Positions 6,236-9,077 of a stretch of 9,077 nt of DNA are shown here, piece by piece (positions within the stretch are counted from its first letter, which is position 1; the number at the start of each line of letters is the position of its first letter). The position numbers were made by a program, and so were the translations under genes. Source of the stretch: Gemmatimonadota bacterium (GTDB lineage Bacteria > Gemmatimonadota > Gemmatimonadetes > Longimicrobiales > RSA9); assembly GCA_019689775.1 (NCBI GenBank), contig JADGGV010000121.1, forward strand, positions 1 through 9,077, read 5' to 3'. The notes beneath the pieces were generated by a model. The model made no database searches, was not told the DNA's origin, and saw nothing but the letters and a program-made list of their open reading frames with translations.

Positions 6236-6817
6236 ATGAACTACGATCCCGTTCTCGCACGGGCGCTGCTCGCGCGCACGCCCGGTGTTCTGCGTGCCTG
6301 GCTCCCCGGGCTCCCGGCGGAATGGCTGGACGCTCCCGGAGGGCCGCGCGCCTGGAGCGTCCGGGACGTCGCTTGCCACCTGGCCGATCTCGAAGGCGAC
6401 GACTGGTGGCCCCGCGTGCGCATGATCCTGGAGCGCGCGGAGCGACCGTTCCCGAAGGTCGAGCGGGAGCGGTTCCGCGAGCGCTTCGCGGGGGCGTCGC
6501 TCGACGCCGTGCTGGACGCGTTCGAGGCGGCGCGGGCGCGCAACCTCGAGGCGCTGGAGGCGCTCGCCCCGGACGCGACGCTCCTGGCGCTTCAGGGGTG
6601 GCATCCCGACTTCGGGGCCGTGACCCTCGGCCAGCTCCTGAGCGCGTGGGTCGTGCACGACCTGACGCATCTGGCGCAGATCAGCCGCACGCTCGCCGTG
6701 CAGTACCGGGACGCGGTCGGGCCGTGGAGCGCGTATCTCGGGGTGCTGCGTCCCCGTGCGCCCGTGGAGGCGAGCCGGGCGCCGGTGGAGGAGGGCCCGG
6801 CGCCGGACACGCGCTGA
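6236..6817 (+). CDS. DinB-family protein (DinB/YfiT-like four-helix metal-binding fold)
   Basis: A 193-residue protein, close to the usual family length. WSVRDVACHLADLEGDDW (residues 40-57) gives the first metal-ligand histidine H48; VVHDLTHLAQISR (139-151) gives H141 and H145. These form the His triad of the DinB/YfiT superfamily, whose four-helix bundle binds a divalent metal. Characterised relatives include thiol-dependent transferases (bacillithiol or mycothiol users) and damage-induced proteins of unknown activity; nothing here picks among them. It is cytoplasmic, with no signal peptide. The ATG at 6236-6238 follows GGAG (6226-6229) by 6 bases. The frame is open far upstream but that part lacks family similarity. 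The last 20 residues are a Pro/Glu-rich tail. It converges on the rhomboid gene and is probably transcribed alone. Confidence 0.88.
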   Translation: MNYDPVLARALLARTPGVLRAWLPGLPAEWLDAPGGPRAWSVRDVACHLADLEGDDWWPRVRMILERAERPFPKVERERFRERFAGASLDAVLDAFEAARARNLEALEALAPDATLLALQGWHPDFGAVTLGQLLSAWVVHDLTHLAQISRTLAVQYRDAVGPWSAYLGVLRPRAPVEASRAPVEEGPAPDTR

Positions 6818-6874
6818 ACGGAGGGCCGGCGCGGGCACGCCGAGCGACGGGGCCGTGGCCCGCGTAGCCGTTCG

Positions 6875-6892
6875 GCGCCGCGGCCGCGGCGC
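6875..6892. terminator. 18-base perfect palindrome between convergent genes, possible terminator
   Basis: GCGCCGCGGCCGCGGCGC is its own reverse complement and could fold as a 7-bp stem with a GGCC loop. It fills the end of the 74-base gap between the DinB stop (6815-6817) and the rhomboid stop (6892-6894), touching the last base of the latter. The position suits a shared terminator but no T-run is present on either side. Confidence 0.28.
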
Positions 6893-7641
6893 TACGCCGA
6901 CGCCATCCGGTCGAGGAACTCGCGCTCCGCCGGGGTCAGCGAGGTCGGCCCGCTCTCGCGGAGCTTGGCGAGCACGCGCTCGGCCTCGGCGCGGTTCACC
7001 TCGTGGAGCCGGTCGAGGCGGATCGACTGCCACCGTTCCACGGTCTGGCGGGAGGTGAACAGGCGGCGCGCGGCGGCGCTCGCGCCGGCTACGGCATGCC
7101 GCCGGTCGAGCCAGACCACGTACAGCCACCCCGCGAGGATGCCGCCCAGGTGCGCGAAGTGGGCCACGCCCGCGCCGGCGCCGGTGACGCCGGAGAAGAT
7201 CGAGAGTGCGGCGAGCCCGAGCACCATCATCCGCGCGCTGACCGGCAGGATCCCCCAGATGTAGATGCGGTCGTCGGGCCAGTAGCGGGCGTAGCCGGCC
7301 AGCACGCCGAGGATCGCGCCGGAGGCGCCCACCACCAGCGAGTACCGCGCCAGCACGAACGTGAGCACGGCGCCGCCCAGGCCGCTCAGGAAGTAGAGGA
7401 TCGCGAAGTGGCGTCCCCCCAGCCGGGCCTCCAGCCGCGGGCCGAAGAAGTACAGCCCCAGCATGTTGAAGAGCAGATGCACCGGGCCGCTGTGCAGGAA
7501 CGCGTACGTGACCAGCGTCCACGGCCGCTCCGGGACCAACGCCGGGATCAGCGCGAGGGCGCCGATGATCTGCGGCGCGACGTAGCTGGCCACGAAGAGC
7601 GCCACGTTCGCGGTGAACAGGAGCAGTACCCAGGGCGTCAC
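6892..7641 (-). CDS. Rhomboid-family intramembrane serine protease
   Basis: A 249-residue protein that cleaves membrane-protein substrates within the membrane. The six-helix rhomboid core spans residues about 5-180. HSGPVHLLFNMLGLYFFG (50-67) has the HxxxN motif (H55, N59) that helps form the oxyanion hole. GASGA (105-109) holds the nucleophile S107, and AHLGG (163-167) holds H164, completing the Ser-His dyad, so the enzyme should be active. Residues 181-249 are a cytoplasmic helical tail ending in SLTPAEREFLDRMA, a short conserved module (DUF6576-like) found after the rhomboid core in many Gemmatimonadota and Bacteroidota. The start is GTG at 7641-7639, with GGAG 6 bases upstream; the first helix follows immediately. 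The substrate is unknown and no neighbour is an obvious one. Likely a single-gene transcript, divergent from the peptidase gene. Confidence 0.93.
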   Translation of the reverse strand: MTPWVLLLFTANVALFVASYVAPQIIGALALIPALVPERPWTLVTYAFLHSGPVHLLFNMLGLYFFGPRLEARLGGRHFAILYFLSGLGGAVLTFVLARYSLVVGASGAILGVLAGYARYWPDDRIYIWGILPVSARMMVLGLAALSIFSGVTGAGAGVAHFAHLGGILAGWLYVVWLDRRHAVAGASAAARRLFTSRQTVERWQSIRLDRLHEVNRAEAERVLAKLRESGPTSLTPAEREFLDRMASA

Positions 7642-7861
7642 GGCTCACTCCGGTTGCGGCCCCGACCGCCCGCGGCGGCCCGGCTACGTGGGGCGGATGC
7701 GCGGCACGGCGCGCGGCACACCGGCGGCTCGGCGCGAGAGTCCACGGGGGCTGGCCAGCGGGTGGCGACCACGGGACGAGCGGACGGTGCGACCGGCAAT
7801 GTGCACCGCCGCGCGGAGGCGCGGCAAGCCGGCCGGCCCGGTGGGGGCAGCCACGCCGCCG

Positions 7862-7895
7862 GCTGGCCCGCCTCTGGCGCCCCCGCTGGCCCGCC
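7862..7895 (+). repeat. 11-bp direct repeat upstream of the peptidase gene
   Basis: GCTGGCCCGCC occurs at 7862-7872 and 7885-7895, 23 bases apart, ending three bases before the candidate -10. The core GCTGGCC appears again at 7750-7756 within a palindrome (GCTGGCCAGC). A regulator site is possible; chance is also plausible at this base composition. Confidence 0.35.
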
Positions 7896-7897
7896 CC

Positions 7898-7903
7898 TAT
7901 CGT
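7898..7903 (+). promoter_or_regulatory. Candidate -10 element of a leaderless promoter (TATCGT)
   Basis: TATCGT fits TAnnnT and lies exactly 7 bases before the ATG at 7911, which would place the transcript start at the A of the start codon. The 15 bases before the ATG hold no Shine-Dalgarno match, unlike most genes here. Together these point to a leaderless mRNA. No good -35 is seen at the expected distance. Confidence 0.45.
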
Positions 7904-7910
7904 GCGCCGC

Positions 7911-9077
7911 ATGCGAAACCGAACCCTGCTCTCCGCCCTGCCGGCGGCGCTGCTGCTCGCCGGCCCGCTCGCCGCACAGACGGGGCCCGCCGCGCAGACG
8001 GCGCCCGCCTCCTACCGCCAGCTCGGCCACGACATCCTGCGCGAGCTGGTGGAGACGAACACCGCCTACTCCGCCGGGAGCACGACGCGGGCCGCCGAGC
8101 TGCTGGCCGCGCGCTTCCGCGCGGCGGGCTTCCCCGCCGCCGACGTGCAGATCGTCGGTCCCGACACCGGGCGCGACGCCAGGAACAAGAACCTGGTCGT
8201 GCGCTACCGCGGCGCCGGCAAGCGCAAGCCGATCCTGCTGCTCGGCCACCTCGACGTGGTCGAGGCGCGCGCATCGGACTGGGGGACCGACCCGTTCCGG
8301 CTGGTCGAGCGGGACGGCTACTTCTACGGCCGCGGCACGCTCGACGTCAAGAACGGCGACGCGGCGTGGGTCGCCGCGCTGCTGCGGATGAAGCGCGAGG
8401 GCGTCGTCCCCGCCGGCGACTACATCCTGGCGCTCACGGCGGGGGAGGAGGGCGGCGGCGGCTACAACGGCGTGCAGTGGCTGCTCGAGCACCGCAAGGA
8501 GCTGTTCGACGTCGCCTACGCGCTCAACGCCGACGCGGGCGGCGGCGAGCTGCGCGGCGGCAAGCCGATCGCGTTCGACGTGCAGGCGGCCGAGAAGGTC
8601 TACCACTCGCTCCGCCTCACCGCGCACAACCCCGGCGGCCACAGCTCGCTGCCGCGCGACGACAACGCCATCTACGAGCTGGCGGCCGCGCTCGGCCGCG
8701 TCGCCGCCTACAGGTTCCCGTTCCGCACCAACCCGGTGACGCGCGCGTACTTCACGCGCACCGCCGGCCTCGTCGAGGGCGACGTCGCCGCCGACATGCG
8801 CGCCGTAGGCGCTGCGGACACCCCCGACTCCGCCGCCGCCGCGCGCCTCGCCGCCCGCTCGGCGTTCTACAACGCCCAGCTCCGGACCACGTGCGTGGCC
8901 ACCCGCATCGACGGCGGCCACGCCGACAACGCGCTGCCGCAGACCGCACAGGCGACGGTCAACTGCCGCATGCTCCCCGGCACCGACCCCGCCGAAGTCG
9001 AGGCGACGATCCGCCGCGTCGTCGCCGACACCGGCGTCGAGGTCGCGCCCGTCGACACGGCCACACCCAGCCCGCCC
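7911..9077 (+). CDS. Secreted M20-family zinc metallopeptidase (partial, 3' end outside window)
   Basis: The first 389 codons are present, without a stop. Residues 1-22 are a signal peptide (MRNR, hydrophobic core, LAA before QTG), so the enzyme acts in the periplasm or outside the cell. The catalytic domain shows all expected M20 residues: H113 and D115 in LLGHLDVV, bridging D145 in GRGTLDVKNG, catalytic E179 and metal ligand E180 in TAGEEGGG, and D208 in NADAGGG. The lid/dimerisation domain covers about 222-340, with NPGGHSS (H244) and GGHADNALP (H337), followed by NCRMLPGTDP. The final metal-binding histidine and about 80 residues should lie beyond the window. Relatives hydrolyse peptides or N-acyl amino acids (M20/M25/M40 exopeptidases); the exact substrate is unclear. 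The ATG start is supported by the signal peptide and a leaderless-type promoter. The reading frame is intact to the window edge. Confidence 0.92.
   Translation, partial: MRNRTLLSALPAALLLAGPLAAQTGPAAQTAPASYRQLGHDILRELVETNTAYSAGSTTRAAELLAARFRAAGFPAADVQIVGPDTGRDARNKNLVVRYRGAGKRKPILLLGHLDVVEARASDWGTDPFRLVERDGYFYGRGTLDVKNGDAAWVAALLRMKREGVVPAGDYILALTAGEEGGGGYNGVQWLLEHRKELFDVAYALNADAGGGELRGGKPIAFDVQAAEKVYHSLRLTAHNPGGHSSLPRDDNAIYELAAALGRVAAYRFPFRTNPVTRAYFTRTAGLVEGDVAADMRAVGAADTPDSAAAARLAARSAFYNAQLRTTCVATRIDGGHADNALPQTAQATVNCRMLPGTDPAEVEATIRRVVADTGVEVAPVDTATPSPP

Noticed and set aside
4837..6867. A 676-codon plus-strand open frame across the DUF4239 and DinB regions
   Set aside because: Low-complexity Arg/Gly/Ala translation running antisense to DUF4239 and out of frame with DinB; a compositional shadow.
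6137..7912. A 591-codon minus-strand open frame over the DinB and rhomboid regions
   Set aside because: It is out of frame with the rhomboid, whose frame has the catalytic motifs, and has an Arg/Pro/Ala-rich translation.
7638..8921. A 427-codon minus-strand open frame antisense to the M20 peptidase
   Set aside because: The plus strand encodes a complete set of M20 motifs with a signal peptide; the antisense frame has no family features.
1..9077. Search for CRISPR arrays, tRNAs, insertion sequences, phage or defence genes
   Set aside because: No regular repeat-spacer series, no transposase or integrase-like frame, no tRNA-like fold seen, and none of the proteins belongs to a known defence family. 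DinB here is the metal-binding family, not DNA polymerase IV.

Overview
The window is very GC-rich DNA (by eye above 70%), with third codon positions almost all G or C in the real genes. The gene set is one often seen in Gemmatimonadota: a secreted CarboxypepD_reg protein with a stand-alone plug-like module, a long AsmA protein, a secreted M20 peptidase, and a rhomboid with an 'SLTPAER' tail. The taxonomic assignment is inference from these families and the base composition; there is no marker gene. I see no phage, transposon, CRISPR, tRNA or rRNA signal. It reads as an ordinary chromosomal region.

Layout. Bases 2-58 are probably the last 18 codons of a plus-strand gene running in from the left. 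It converges on a minus-strand gene (177-947) for a secreted CarboxypepD_reg/plug-like protein. A 229-base gap (948-1176) carries a near-perfect 20-bp direct repeat, one copy of which sits in the loop of a 12-bp inverted repeat. Next come two tightly spaced minus-strand genes, a 931-residue AsmA-family protein (1997-4792) followed 10 bases later by a cytoplasmic esterase (1177-1986), probably one operon. A 329-base gap with a strong hairpin separates them from a minus-strand DUF4239 membrane protein (5122-5925, GTG start preferred).

A 310-base divergent gap rich in palindromes leads to a plus-strand DinB-family protein (6236-6817). This converges, 74 bases apart, on a minus-strand rhomboid protease (6892-7641, GTG start). 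A 269-base divergent region leads to a secreted M20 metallopeptidase (7911 onward, cut by the window end), which looks leaderless.

Functionally, most genes concern the cell envelope or periplasm: AsmA, rhomboid, DUF4239, the secreted plug-like protein and the secreted peptidase. They do not form an obvious single pathway. I found no convincing new multi-gene system. The items most worth a second look are non-coding: the repeat block at 1026-1118, the overlapping alternative hairpins at 6062-6103 and the leaderless promoter at 7898-7911. The alanine-rich helical tail of the AsmA protein, with four ARAD motifs, is also notable.
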